Assembly (NCBI GenBank): GCA_977006965.1
Contig: OZ345369.1
Coordinates: forward strand, 806,001 to 870,000
Source: Phymatolithon calcareum
Taxonomy: Eukaryota; Rhodophyta; Florideophyceae; Hapalidiales
Direction: 5' to 3'
DNA length: 64,000 nucleotides
In this document: in pieces, positions 20,228-31,600 of the stretch
Position numbering within the stretch: the first letter of the stretch is position 1
Layout of the letters: each line of letters starts with the position of its first letter
Made by a program: the position numbers and the translations under genes
Notes under the pieces: generated by a model
Databases searched by the model: none
What the model saw: the letters and a program-made list of their open reading frames with translations, nothing else
Told to the model about the DNA's origin: nothing

Positions 20228-20698
20228 CTATATCCCGTTGAGGATATTGCATTGACTGCCCGTCTTCTGGTTCGCATCCCGCAGGGCCTGCACCTCATTG
20301 AGACACTCACGAACGCTCTCATGCGCTGCGCTGACCCACGTCATGATTGCATCCAGCATGTAGTTGGAGCTGCTGGTGACCTCAGCTTGCAAATTTTGTA
20401 TCGCTTCTTGCATCCTCCCTTCCATCTCAGACAACTCCTGCAATATGTCTTCCAAATCATTCTCCGGGAGAGCCCTCGCGCGGGATCCGCGGCTTTCGGT
20501 ACGTGCGGATAGCGCCTTGGACTTGGGACGACGCCCATCGCTGGTTGCAGCGCGATGCGATTTGGAACTGAGGCGGCGATGTGCCGACCTCACCCGCGTC
20601 GAGCCGGAAACGGATCCGGATCCATCTCCGGCGTTGGGAGCTTGGCGGTTCTTCATCGCAAACCCGCCAGCAGATTTAGGTCCGACGCGGTTCTGCAT
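20228..20698 (-). CDS. Small basic protein with C-terminal coiled coil
   Basis: From the ATG at 20698 this gives 156 residues (the frame is open to 20779). The first 80 residues are strongly basic and Ser/Arg/Ala-rich, without defined structure. From about residue 77 a long amphipathic helix begins (LEDILQELSEMEGRMQEAIQ) and continues to near the C-terminus, a likely coiled coil. There is no recognised family. The basic front could be an organelle or nuclear targeting sequence. Moderate support: long frame, biased composition and coherent helix, but no homology. Confidence 0.45.
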   Translation of the reverse strand: MQNRVGPKSAGGFAMKNRQAPNAGDGSGSVSGSTRVRSAHRRLSSKSHRAATSDGRRPKSKALSARTESRGSRARALPENDLEDILQELSEMEGRMQEAIQNLQAEVTSSSNYMLDAIMTWVSAAHESVRECLNEVQALRDANQKTGSQCNILNGI

Positions 20699-22275
20699 TG
20701 CAAAAGCTGTCGCTCGAGCGGTGGAAAGGATGAATGAGAGGCGAGGCTGGAAGCGGAAGATGCCGGAAGACGATTGCAAGCGTCGGAGATCATGGAAAAG
20801 ATGTTATTATCGGAATCAGATGAAGGGAAGGGATGGGTGCATTCCAATTTGTATGCAGGATGGGATCTCAGGTTGTCGATTCACTTACAAGATGTTTGGG
20901 GCTCGAATGTCATAACAATTTTGCTTCGCGAGGGGCTAAGTCATTTCAGGTGCTGAGTTTTTCGATTCGCGATCCTCGCTCGCGGGGCTTGTTTAAATTG
21001 CATTGAAAAAAGGAGTGATTTTCACAACTGCAGAAATGAGGCGACGAGTAGTAGTTTTAACAGGAATTCAGGTGGGACGAAATCAGAGTGGCTTCGCATT
21101 TCGAATTTCCTCTTTGTTGTTGCATAATGAACACCCTTTTACATGCTTAAACTCAAATGGTAGGTCCCGGTCTGTATTGCAGTGGGTAGGCCAATGTTTA
21201 TTTTTTCCTTTGTTATCTCTTCCACGCCTTTTGCTCCTGCGCGGCCGTGTGCGCTTGGAAAGCAACACCGGGCACTCAGTCGTAGAGTCTTATCGTCCAG
21301 TTTCCAGATTTCGGAAGCATCGTTCCTACGTCCGACTTTCAAAACTTCAAGGAGAAGGACAGGGGTAATTTTATGACATGACTACATGCGCCGTCTAGTC
21401 TGTATCACACAGGAAACGCTCCCCACGTTCGTCCATGCAGTATTGAAGACTATACACATGGCTTCGTTCCAGCTTGTTTTTCTGTGGGAAAGCACGGACT
21501 ACGATTACTGCAAGCCAATGATATGCAGACATTGACGAAGGAAACTAGCTAAATGATGAACCGTAGAGGCTTTATGTGCAAATAGGAGGGGGAACAAACA
21601 ACTTTCATTGCAAAAGATTGACAGACAAGCGCCGCAGGACAAGCGACGGACGATTTCAAAAAATAGAAAAACCGTCCTTCAAAACGAACATGCCGGACAT
21701 CAAACTGACTGCATTTTTAACCTGATGCACTTTATGTTTCGCATGTTTCTAGCTTTCAACCCAAAAAAGCATCTTGGCAGCCTTGGAGCGCCCCCTGTCC
21801 AAAAACCTTGATTGCACTCGCATTTCACGGAAGTGTCCCCAGAGTGAGCATAAAGCTGGATCTAGCCCCGCCACCCGAAAAGATGCATCGACGGAGTAAA
21901 TCGGCTCCGCCTCACTTCCCTGTCCAATTTGAGTGGTCTCGGAGGTCTTAAGGCCATGCAGTTGCTGGAAGTGTAGGTTGTGAGTATCACGAAGGGCAGG
22001 AGCTCCGGCTATTCGTGACTAATTTAGTATGCAAGACAGTGCCAGATTGCTGTAAGGCTGCAACAAGATATCATATTTGTCTAAATCATGTATGCATCTG
22101 TGAGATGCATACATGATTTGGGACTGATTATAGCGCCGAAGTGGCACAATTCCCCCTACATCTCAACGCATCCTCGCCTCCCACGTTCGCCTGTATCGGA
22201 AAAGGGACACGCCGCCTCTTCGCGCCGGAAATCGACCAAGGAGCTCTAATATTTCGGTGCGTCTCTTCCCCTAGC
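20699..22275. other. Intergenic
   Basis: Long divergent spacer. Apart from the strong inverted repeat at 22083-22119 I see no gene or motif. The two promoters (coiled-coil protein and elongin C) should be at its ends. Confidence 0.5.
22083..22119. repeat. Perfect 17-bp inverted repeat
   Basis: AAATCATGTATGCATCT, three spacer bases (GTG), then the exact reverse complement. It lies about 155 bp upstream of the elongin C start codon. An imperfectly conserved relic would not keep 17 of 17 pairs, so it is either young or maintained. Confidence 0.8.
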
Positions 22276-22729
22276 ATGACCGAAGAATCGAAAGAGGCCC
22301 CCGTCCCAGAGGGGTTCATCCGACTGATATCTTCCGATGGGTACGAATTCCTGGTGGAAGAGAAGTACGCCGTCGTCTCAAAAGTCATTAAGATGATGCT
22401 CAATGGTACGTTAGTCGAATTTGCTTCACGTTCCGTGCAACCCGCTTTTCCATCGCGACAAGAAGCTCATGCAGCCTTAATTCTGTTGCCATGGACGCTA
22501 CGCAGTTGACTTCATGGAATCTCGAACGCGCGTGATTCGATTTCCGGAAGCGGAGGCTGTGGTTCTCGAAAAGGCCTGTCAGTATCTGTATTATGGTCCA
22601 AGGTCGAAAACAAGGCTGAGTTTGAAGCAAGCTTCAAAGTTGAAGGAAAGTCGAAATATGGAACCGTTTGATATTCCGCCAGAAATCTTGCTAAAACTGC
22701 TGCTCTTCGCCTCTTTTCTAGACCTGTAA
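22276..22729 (+). CDS. ELOC: Elongin C (two exons)
   Basis: Exons 22276-22405 and 22506-22729, joined across a 100-bp GT-AG intron, code 117 residues, the family length. Exon 1 has FIRLISSDGYEFLVEEKYA (family: VKLISSDGHEFIVxREHA) and ends in MMLN. Exon 2 has LEKACQYLYY and ends in IPPEILLKLLLFASFLDL (family: IxPEIALELLMAANFLDC). Elongin C has a Skp1/BTB fold and links BC-box substrate receptors to Cullin 2/5 ubiquitin ligases, and also acts with elongin A in transcription elongation. The intron sits at the start of the acidic loop, and without it both halves would be orphan frames. An upstream in-frame ATG (near 22141) precedes no conserved sequence. Confidence 0.92.
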
Positions 22730-23525
22730 AATCAACCATTTTGAATGTAATGTAACCGAGCGGCGTGCGCCGGCATTGCACAAAAAGGGTTAACTGGAGG
22801 ACTCTGTCATCGCCAAGCATAATTCATGGGTTATGATGTCGACAGCTCAAGCAGCACTCTTGCAGGTCCGGTGCTCGACGAAACGAAGTCGGAACAGCTT
22901 TGCTTGTCCTGCGGCGACATCTTCACCCAACATGCCCTTCTCCTCAACCGAATTGTGCGGTTGGCGAGGTGGCATCGTTGCTTGAATATGGCTATCTTCC
23001 CTCTGCGTCCTCCCCTATCCGTTCCGCTCACAATCCTCCTCCGTGGTTCACTCCGGTAGCAAATTTCTTCCGGCATGCATTCCGCGTACAAAACTCTCGC
23101 CATTCCGCTTTTATGCTTGTACGACTTCCACCACAGTTTTTGCACTGCGGGACTCTCTGACCAGCCACATAGGGTTTTGCCTTGTCGCAGTGTGTGACGC
23201 AATGCTAGCGGAAATCGGAAAGGTGAAGCGAGAAGCCCCAGAGACAGAAGAAGGTATAAAGTATACGATTGACGCGATCAGCACATACTGTAGGGTCCAT
23301 CTGCGGAGACCTCCTAGTGGCCTCCTAGAAGTTGAGGATGCCTTTGCCACTGTCATCTTTCCCCGTTTTTGTTGTCGTGAAGCAAGTCTCGTACATTTCA
23401 CTCTGCTGCTCTTTCACTCTATTGTCTTTATATTACCTACCTTCTATGCAAACACGATTGCGGCTTAGCATAATGCATTGGGTGCACAAGGCAATTCAAT
23501 TTAAAGTAATCCCAGCACCTCCCTA
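22730..23525. other. Intergenic, no assigned gene
   Basis: Open frames such as 23043-23468 on the plus strand contain a coherent-looking stretch (KREAPETEEGIKYTIDAIS) but no recognised family and no clear start. It might be an exon of an unrecognised gene joined to the small frame at 23526. Confidence 0.35.
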
Positions 23526-23666
23526 ATGCCCGTATTCCAAGAGACGGCAGCTTGGCTCCTCAAGCTCAAGGAACCGAGGCTGTTGGTTCCCGTCTATGCA
23601 TTGTACATCGTTTGCATCCTGGTGCGACGTGTAAATATGAACAAAAAGCAAGCAACGACGGAATAG
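23526..23666 (+). CDS. Possible small membrane protein (46 residues)
   Basis: ATG to TAG, with one hydrophobic segment (LLVPVYALYIVCILVRR) followed by a basic tail. The N-terminal half is amphipathic (FQETAAWLLKLKEPR). It could be a tiny single-pass subunit of an organelle complex or the last exon of a gene starting upstream. Support is weak: composition and topology only. Confidence 0.25.
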   Translation: MPVFQETAAWLLKLKEPRLLVPVYALYIVCILVRRVNMNKKQATTE

Positions 23667-23794
23667 GTTAGCAAAAGGACGCCGACTGATTTGAATAGAT
23701 TTTTATTACAATAAAATTGCCTTCTTCACTCCCTGCACAATACACCCTAAGCAAGATACAGCGCTCGATGGCACGTAAATTAGTTTTATACAAT

Positions 23795-24698
23795 TTATAT
23801 TTGCAATCGCACACCAGTGTACTCCACGTTGCACATAAGGAAGTCGTCCGGCGGTTGTACAGCCTGCTCAGTTTGTCCGACAACGAGTGCAACCAGAACA
23901 GAATACGAACGAAAAACATTAGTACCCGCATAACAAAAACGCCAACAAAGCTCAACCAACTCCTCGACGTACCTGCAACGCCACCTGCTCCATATTTCCA
24001 CCCAGCGATTGCGAAGTCTCAGCCCTATAATAAGTACACTCGCGTCCCGCGCCCTCATCATACGGCGGCAAAACCACATCAAAAACGGCGGTCCACATAT
24101 CGCTCTGAAAGCAATGAACATTTCCCTGTACCGGATCAAGCACACGAATCTCGCCCTCCTTGGACACCTCATCCGGATTCCGAATACCCATTTTTCCCCT
24201 ACCATTTCTCCCACCATGCACGACATCATAGCTCTGAACATTGAGTTCTCCCCACAAAACCTTGGAGAAAACGTACATCTCCGGATGATCATGCAACGGA
24301 ATGCGCGTACCAGGCGGTAACACAAACACTGCCATGACGGCAGCAGGAGAATCTGTGACATGCACATATCCGATTTCCCGTTCAATTCCACCGAAACGCG
24401 ATCGCGGAACGCCAAGATCATCCGCATCAACCTTTCCGACGCAGTCTGCGATCTCCGCAATCTCGCCCTCGGTCAACCGCGGCGGTGGCGGCGGACGACG
24501 CCACATTCGAAAAGACGATGCATTACCCGCGGCGCGCGCGCATGCCACGCGTGAAATCTCACCAATGCGTCGGAGAGCGGGCAGAGCCATGTCTGGGCCG
24601 GTCAACGACGCCGAAGGAGTTGCTCGCGTCGGTTGCGCGGCGCGATGCGGGCGCAGAAAGCCCGGTGCGCAGAACGCGGAGCGGACAAGGCGACGCAT
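23795..24698 (-). CDS. Cysteamine/cysteine dioxygenase, PCO/ADO family (two exons)
   Basis: Exon 1 (24698-23973) and exon 2 (23863-23795), with a 109-bp intron, give 264 residues. The cupin core is clear: FVLPPGTRIPLHDHPEMYVFSKVL holds the two iron-binding histidines, and VQGNVHCFQS the third. VVLPPYDEGAGRECTYY is the family's late core motif. Exon 2 supplies the conserved tail PPDDFLMCNVEYTG. The family uses iron and O2 to convert N-terminal cysteine of proteins, or cysteamine, to the sulfinate, and acts as an oxygen sensor in the N-degron pathway. About 80 N-terminal residues before the cupin are basic and Ala/Pro-rich and may target an organelle. The gene is divergent to the PP2C gene. Confidence 0.88.
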
Positions 24699-25259
24699 AC
24701 GATTTGTGTGAATGGCTGGTAGAACGAATCTGTCCTGTCCGTGATTTCAGAAATTCAAAACACGGACACGTGCGGATGCTCCAGCACAGCGCACGGCACC
24801 TGTACAGTAGGGTTCCGTGGACGCATGCTCATTCCCTGGCTACCCATTATGTCCCGCTGTGTTGTGGGACAGTGGTCAGATCACAAATGATTTTTCGGAA
24901 TTTCAGAAATTATTTCGAGTACTGTATTGCCGGATGCATTTCATTTGTGTGATACAAGTTTGAAATTCTTCCATTGGTATGCGCCGTTGCGACGAAGTGA
25001 ATGTATTGGATGAAAAATTGCTTCGAAAAGTGGTGGACGGACAGGTATGGCGGGAAGATCATTACAGTGTGCAAATTCGAGTGCTCGCCCGCTTCACGTG
25101 CTGGCGCGTCCCTCGGATTTATCAAATGATGCAGTCGATAACGTTCATCCGCCGCTCCCGCACCCCACACACTTCCGTCTGTATGCCGTCCGACAGCAGA
25201 CGATTCTTTAAACTTCTGCATCGTAGTCTGCGCCCGAGTTTGGCTAGACATTTGCAGCG
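24699..25259. other. Divergent promoter region
   Basis: About 560 bp between the starts of the dioxygenase and the PP2C gene. No element recognised. An in-frame TAG precedes the PP2C start codon. Confidence 0.5.
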
Positions 25260-26438
25260 ATGCGTCCCATGTGGGAGCATGTCGGTCTCTGCTTCGGCCG
25301 TGACGAGAGCAGTCCGCCGTCATTACACTACTCATCGCGCACACTTCTCGGTCAGATGCATCGTGAAGACGGTGTGCCAAACCAAGATGCGTATTTCGCA
25401 AAACGTTTTAGCGACACTCTGGCTGTGGCCGTGTTTGACGGTCATGGAGAGGCCGGTCATGTCGCGTCCGCGCTAGCATCAGAGCAGATGCTCGCGGCAT
25501 TGGCGCAATTTCTAGGGCCGCAAGGCGATGATTTAGACGGACCTGTCACAATGGCTCTTGCGACAACGCGTCCGGATTTGGCGCAAGTTGCGGGAGACTC
25601 GTTCAGTATTGTTGCTACAGCCGTTGTCGCTGCGGAATGTGGACGGGACGGCGGCACTACAGGGACACTCATGCTTGTGCGAGATTGGGAGTGCGTTATC
25701 GCACATGTCGGAGACTCGGCCGCTGTTGTTGTTGCGCAGCATCCGGTCACTAGAAGATGCATGACGCGATTTGTTACGCCGATGCATAGGCCGGAGTTGA
25801 GAAGGGAGGCTGTGCGAGTTGAGAAGGCGGGTGGGATTCTTGTTGAGGGATATGTGGTCGATCAGGTGACGAAGAATAAGGTATGTAATTTTTCTCCCTT
25901 TGTTGGAGAAGCAGCGCTTATTTTAATGAATTTTGCTAACCGTGTTTGTACTTTGCATCGTTGATGCATCGCTCCTTGTTCCTTTGCATTGGCTCCCCCT
26001 TGCCCCTTGTTCTACTGTACTTGTGTGAATCTTGCTCATTTTTCGTGCATATTTGGGTTGATGTATTTGTTTGCGCCTTGTTCATGCATGTTTGCTTTTG
26101 TTTTTATCCTTTGCGTTGTTCATTTGCAATGGTCATTGTTCTGGTTGCAGGGTATTTCGATTACGCGCACGCTGGGAGATGGCGACATGGCGATTAACGG
26201 GTGTATTTCGGAACCCGATATTAAGGTCATCACGCTCACAAAACGCGATCGTGCCGTTGTCATCGCCAGTGACGGCTTATGGGACACCAAAGGAGTATCG
26301 TTCAAGAACGTTGGACATGCGGTATTCAAGGCTCGCGGAAATGCGCAAGTTGCTTGTGATTCCCTATTTAGAAAAGTGCATTTTGCAGGTGGTGCTAGCG
26401 ACGATTGCACAGTCGTGGTTACTACCTTTCAAAGATAG
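25260..26438 (+). CDS. Protein phosphatase 2C (two exons)
   Basis: Exons 25260-25880 and 26151-26438, with a 270-bp GTATGT...TTGCAG intron (phase 0), give 302 residues. PP2C motifs appear in order: REDGVPNQDAYF (metal-binding Asp), VFDGHGE, GTTGTLML, CVIAHVGDSAAVV, then in exon 2 ITRTLGD, IASDGLWD with the metal Asp, and SDDCTVVVTTF. This is a Mn/Mg-dependent Ser/Thr phosphatase acting on phosphoproteins. It lacks extra domains and any obvious transit peptide, so it is probably cytosolic or nuclear. It converges on the 3-hydroxyanthranilate dioxygenase gene, 137 bp away. Confidence 0.9.
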
Positions 26439-26575
26439 CCGCCTATTCGAAAAACTATGAACTAACAATTGTGCCCACATTCTCGCACACACTCTTCACG
26501 GCATCGTTAGTGTAATCGTTGACGGCCGGTCCGAGGCAATATGCGGATAAAACTTGGAGCAATCTCGCGAACCTC

Positions 26576-27100
26576 TCATTTCCTCGCATTAGGCGCTTCT
26601 ACGAAGCCGCAAGACCCACATGTCCGCTTCGAAATATCGCCGAAATAGTTGTCGATGACTGGTACAAGGTCCTTCTCAAGGTCCGTGCAGAAGAACTCCG
26701 CGCGGTGCAAAATTTTACGGCATTTTTCGTTCTGACAATACCACTGCAACGCGTCGATGTCTCCAGACCGTCGTTCGCGCTCAACGACCAGCCCAATCGA
26801 GTTTGGAGCGCGCTGTGGAGAATGTGGGATGCCAGCAGGGAGACAGAACGTATCTCCTGCGGAAAGCGGAACATCGTAGAATTCCCCATTTTCCACTACT
26901 TTCAGCTTCATGGATCCTTCCAGCTGGTAAAACCATTCTTCGCCAGCCTCTACGTGGTAATCGGTCCGAGAGTTTGGACCAGCTACGATCATTACCTTGA
27001 ACTCGCCGCAGTACAAAAGTTTGTTACCCACAGGTGGTTTGAGAGAATCACGGTTGTCGGATATCCATTTCTGAAGGTTGAAAGCTTGGAGACGCTTCAT
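26576..27100 (-). CDS. HAAO: 3-hydroxyanthranilate 3,4-dioxygenase
   Basis: Intronless, 174 residues, the size of the bacterial and yeast enzymes. It opens the ring of 3-hydroxyanthranilate to the semialdehyde that cyclises to quinolinate, the kynurenine route to NAD. The iron ligands are visible: His49 and Glu55 in TDYHVEAGEEWFYQ and His93 in LPAGIPHSPQRAPNS, with Arg residues of the substrate pocket. The C-terminal rubredoxin-like metal site is present as Cys122/Cys127 and Cys161/Cys164 (CGSCG), with wider spacing than usual in the first pair. Its presence argues for de novo NAD synthesis from tryptophan in this organism. Confidence 0.93.
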   Translation of the reverse strand: MKRLQAFNLQKWISDNRDSLKPPVGNKLLYCGEFKVMIVAGPNSRTDYHVEAGEEWFYQLEGSMKLKVVENGEFYDVPLSAGDTFCLPAGIPHSPQRAPNSIGLVVERERRSGDIDALQWYCQNEKCRKILHRAEFFCTDLEKDLVPVIDNYFGDISKRTCGSCGFVEAPNARK

Positions 27101-27529
27101 TTCAGCTTCGCGTCGCTGGGTTGAACCTGCGGCGAAGATGTGTGACCAGAGGATGATGCGAAAATCAGATGCAGTATCGCGCCTGATGGAAACATTATTT
27201 CTACTGCGATTGGTCTGCCTTCTCTAAAATCTGTGACGAAAGTGTATCTCGCCATGTAATATGATAATCGCATCTTCTTTCATGTTATGAAAGACCGTAC
27301 CTGATTTTCTCCACGTATCATATGCCACCGATTTACTCGTCCCTGCAATCACATGTGATCTGGCAGCAGAATCATAGGTAGCAGAAAGGACAAATCAAAT
27401 GACTGCGATAGTCCAAAATTGACGTCCAGAAGTTTTACAAAGAATCGACCTTGGCGCTTCCACCAAGTGTTTTGGAGAAGCTGGAGATCCATCGAGCAGG
27501 GGTCCATTGCGAAGTACGGCTGTAAAAAT

Positions 27530-27600
27530 ATAAAGCCATATATTGCTCTTGGAGCTATATTGGGAGGAAGCAGTCATATTGCAATATGTATTGCGTGAGA
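27530..27600. repeat. GCAATA-rich motif cluster, copy 2
   Basis: Contains the partly palindromic CATATTGCAATATG followed by TATTGCG. It shares ATTGCAATA-TATTGCG words with the clusters at 1105-1165 and 28145-28215. Confidence 0.35.
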
Positions 27601-28144
27601 ATGCCAATAAACAGTTGTATTGGGCCGTAATTACGGCTCCGGCTGCTGAAAGAGCGCAGCCACGTTTGCACTGTCTGCTTGCATCAGTCTTACTCGCAAC
27701 TGCACCCTAAAGCAAGCAGTGGACAGCTAATAGTGTGGGCTTGCTTATCTTTTCCATCGTAGAGGAGATACAGACGTACATGAACTGCGATTTGATCCTC
27801 GGGTCTGCTGTAGAAGTGGAGAGGCTGTGGTCCATTGTGAAGCAAAATTAGAGCGAAAATCACAGATCGACGACTGCGATACTGTTTGAGGCCCTTTTGC
27901 TTCTCAAAGTGAACAGGAACTACTGGCACCGGGAGATGGTTTCGATTGCTATGTTCAACGTTCGTAGCGAGCGTGTGAATCAGCGCATGCAAGAAGACGT
28001 GGAGTAGAACGAGCTCGCTTGAGCATTTTTATGGCGGCTCCGCGTGTTGGTGTTCGTGTTAGCAATTCGAGTGCGTTAAAAAAGTCAGCGGTAACGGCCT
28101 CGCAGGACGCCAAGTGCTGAGTAAATTTGGTACATTAGTGACAT

Positions 28145-28215
28145 TATTGCGGCAAGGGCTCTAATTGCAATACATATTGCGGGTTATCACATTTATTGCT
28201 ATTGCGAAACTTATT
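28145..28215. repeat. GCAATA-rich motif cluster, copy 3
   Basis: Contains ATTGCAATACATATTGCG and three more TATTGC words within 70 bp, as in the other two clusters. Confidence 0.35.
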
Positions 28216-28607
28216 GCTCTGGCACATGCCGTAAATAAAATAATATTGCTTGAACCCCTGCCATCGAGGTTCAGAACCGATAACAGATGGCCAAACAGTG
28301 TTACTGCGATTGTTGTCTACAGAAAAATGGCTGATGCATCCTTTATTATGGGTCTCTGACCATGAAATGACATAGCGCAACAGCGCCGCTCCCCAGTGTC
28401 GCAACAAACACTTTTCTTGCCGCATTGTACTTCCAGTCGTAAACATAAAACGGAAAAGTTCCAAGCAATGTGTCTTCAGAGGGTACATTCGTATACACAG
28501 AGCAATCACGAGAGTACACTTCTTCTGTAATACTGGGAAAGAACTGGGCCACAGACGCCGTGTCCCGTGTCCACAACTGCGAATTACGTTTTCAGCCTCC
28601 TCGTCCG

Positions 28608-31600
28608 TCAATTCGTGTCTTGAGGCGCTGTCATCTTCACTCGCCATGTCCCGCTCAGAAGATCCCGGTCGCTTTCCCGACTCCCAAACAATGCTTTGAC
28701 AATACGAAGACCATCTGAGCTGAACGCTACACCAAACACGCTGCCGGCATGTCCCGCCAGAGGATCACCAATTTGGTTTAGCGTCTCTAAGTCCCAGAGT
28801 CGCACAGTACTGTCATCTGAGCCGGCCGTCACCTGTCGACCGTCAGGACTGAGCGACACGCAGTACACTGGTGCGTTCCCTGGCCATTGACGGCTGATTG
28901 AATTGCCCGTGCGCCTGTCCCACAAACATATTGTTCCGTCACTTGAAGCCCGTCACGGCTCATCGCAACACCATCCACCGCCGCGGAATGTCCATATTCC
29001 CGTTCAGTAGCTTCCACTTCAACTCGCGTGTCCCAGACGCAAATAGCACTACCCCCGGAAATTAATGTTTCCCCATCAGGAGTGAATGCCACATGTTCCA
29101 CAGTGTGGTGCATATTTGAGGATGTCCAGATACTTATCCTCGTGTTGGCGTCTCACACGCGAGCTGTGCCGTCCCATGATCCAGATGCAATTTGCTGTCC
29201 ATCACGACTGAATGCAACACAGCTCACAAAGTTTGTGTCCTCGAATCGGCTCACCGATACTCGTCCATGTTGCCGTATCCCATACACGAATTGTTTTGTC
29301 TCGTGACCCTGTCGCCAACCGTTGGGTATCCGCGCGGAATATAACCGAAGTCACAGTGTCCTCGTGAGCATCAGAATCTTCGACGATAATATTCCCCGTG
29401 CAACTCTCCAGAGCTTGTAGTGCTCCACCATCCAAATCAACCGCAACCAATCGGCCATCTGCAGAAACAGCAACAGACCAAACTGCTTTCCGTAGTAAAA
29501 TTTTTCCAATTTGTCCACCTGCATTCACGTCCCAAATTGCTATCGTACGATCACTTGAGCACGCGAACATCATCTCACCGTCGCTGCTAACAGCAACACC
29601 ATTTACCCGGTCGCTGTGTCCCTTGAGAATATGAACTGGCGAATCAGATGTCTCCCATGGCCAGACACCGACCGAATTATCCCTTGATCCTGTGACAATC
29701 GTCTTTGATCCAGCACAAAACGATATACATGTTACATCATCAATGTGTCCTTTCAGACGCTTCAAAGTATCACCGGTAAAGACATTTGCAACCAAAACAT
29801 CACTGCCTGCTCCTCCTGAAATGAAACGCCCGTAAGGAGAGCAATCAACAGCATAGCAATATGATCCCACTGGGATCTCCATTACCTGCGCGCTGTACGG
29901 ACTGGGAAAAACGAGTTGAACGGCAGAAAATACGGCTTCGGTGTGTGCGCTTCGACAGTCTTCAAGTATGAGTCCACAATTGCGTTCTCCGTCCTCAAAT
30001 TCAACAAGCGTCCGCACAAATTGGAGTAGAAACGATCGCTGTCCTTCCGACACTCGTCCCCATGATACTTGTATCGCTTTCCAAAGCAATTCGAAGCCTT
30101 GTCTCACTCTGCGTGAAAGCAAGTCGTCGCCAAGTGTCAACAAACACTCAAAGTCCGATTTCAATGCCAACATCCCTCCAATCTCAGCACGTACATGCGT
30201 CCAACGCGCATCTAACAAAAGGGCGGCAAGCTCCATGCACAAATCTGCAGACACCAAGTGTCTGGCAAGCTCCATATGAAAATACCCGTCGTATCCGACG
30301 GACCACCACGATCTCGGTTTGTGGGCCAACAACCTTAGCTCAAATGGAAAACATTGATCTGCCATCAACGAATCCCCAGATGTGCTCGATACTGGTGCCA
30401 GATATCCGTTCAAAAGCTGTGTGTGCCATAGCAAGCTTGTCTTCATCGTCTCCGCCCGTCGCTTGCAGAAGTCCAATTGTAGATCATGCAGCATAACACC
30501 GCATTCTTTTGTCCGCCCTTGACCACGTTCCCGAAACGTGAGCTTGCAAAGACTTAATCCGCTGAGAAGGCATACAGCATCCAATGCAAAATCATTGTCG
30601 ACATACCACATTCCAGTCAGGACGCAAACTGGAATCCAGGCTTGATTTCGCAGAACGCATAGGCTTGTGTAACAGATCGGATATCGTGTACTCGGAGCGA
30701 ACAGTGTGTCTTGATTTAAGTTTCAAGAATACATCTTCTAATATCTTTAGGCTCAGGCAGATTCCTGCGTTCAGGCTTGCGCCCTCTTGCCCTTGCTTTT
30801 CGCCAATTTCAAATCTCTGCTTCCCTAGCTGAGAAGCATACGCATCACACGCACATTCGAGATCGCCGAATTGCTCCGTGAGGAACGCAACAGTGCAACC
30901 GGCGACAGCCAAAGCAATTGGCAGTCCCGCACAAATTGAGAGAATCGTCGCCATGCTCCTTCGAAGGTCGCTATTGGGCACTTGAGGAGCTTTCCTTGTC
31001 GCATCTCGTGTCACATGCATCATGAATATGTTCGCAGACCCGTTCCCCAACGGGTCGCTTGATACAAATTCAATCATGCACCGTGCACTATGTGCAATGA
31101 CTGCACTCCTGGTGGTTACGGCCATTCGGCTACGTGCACAACATCGTAACAGCTGGCGAAAGTCGTTCAAGAAGCCAATTGGACAGTCCTTCGTAGGCCA
31201 GATATCGTCAACAAGAAAGAGGCAATTTTTTCTTCGAACCATGCGACCGCATAATCAATAGCTCCCCGGAGCGACTGCGAGCGTTCCACGGCAGAGGCCG
31301 TCGTTGACGCCCCTGTTGTCGCATAATTTTTGCGACTTCTCCTATTGCCATGTTCGACGTGGTGCCTTGACCAAGCGCGACGTACTGTATTCCGTCAGGA
31401 AAACGGATTCGAATATCTTCGTCAAAAGTTAGACCCTGAAGCGCAATCGTTTTAACAACTCCAAACATTTCAGCGACGCCGCGCGCAGGTGTAATAACAC
31501 CTACCGCCACTGTGGATGAAGACTTCGAGGTCAGAATAGATTCTTTCAACATTCCCTCCATAGTACAAGGCTTTCCGGTGTGGCCCTTTGCAGTAAAGTT

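Larger units (their letters stand above)
27101..28607. other. Intergenic with GCAATA-type motif clusters
   Basis: No gene found. Two stretches (27530-27600 and 28145-28215) are dense in ATTGC/GCAAT words and resemble the cluster near 1105-1165. The right end borders the NLR pseudogene. Confidence 0.45.

Noticed and set aside
24979-25476. 165-codon frame overlapping the start of PP2C
   Set aside because: A different frame from the phosphatase, without motifs; the PP2C frame carries all conserved blocks.
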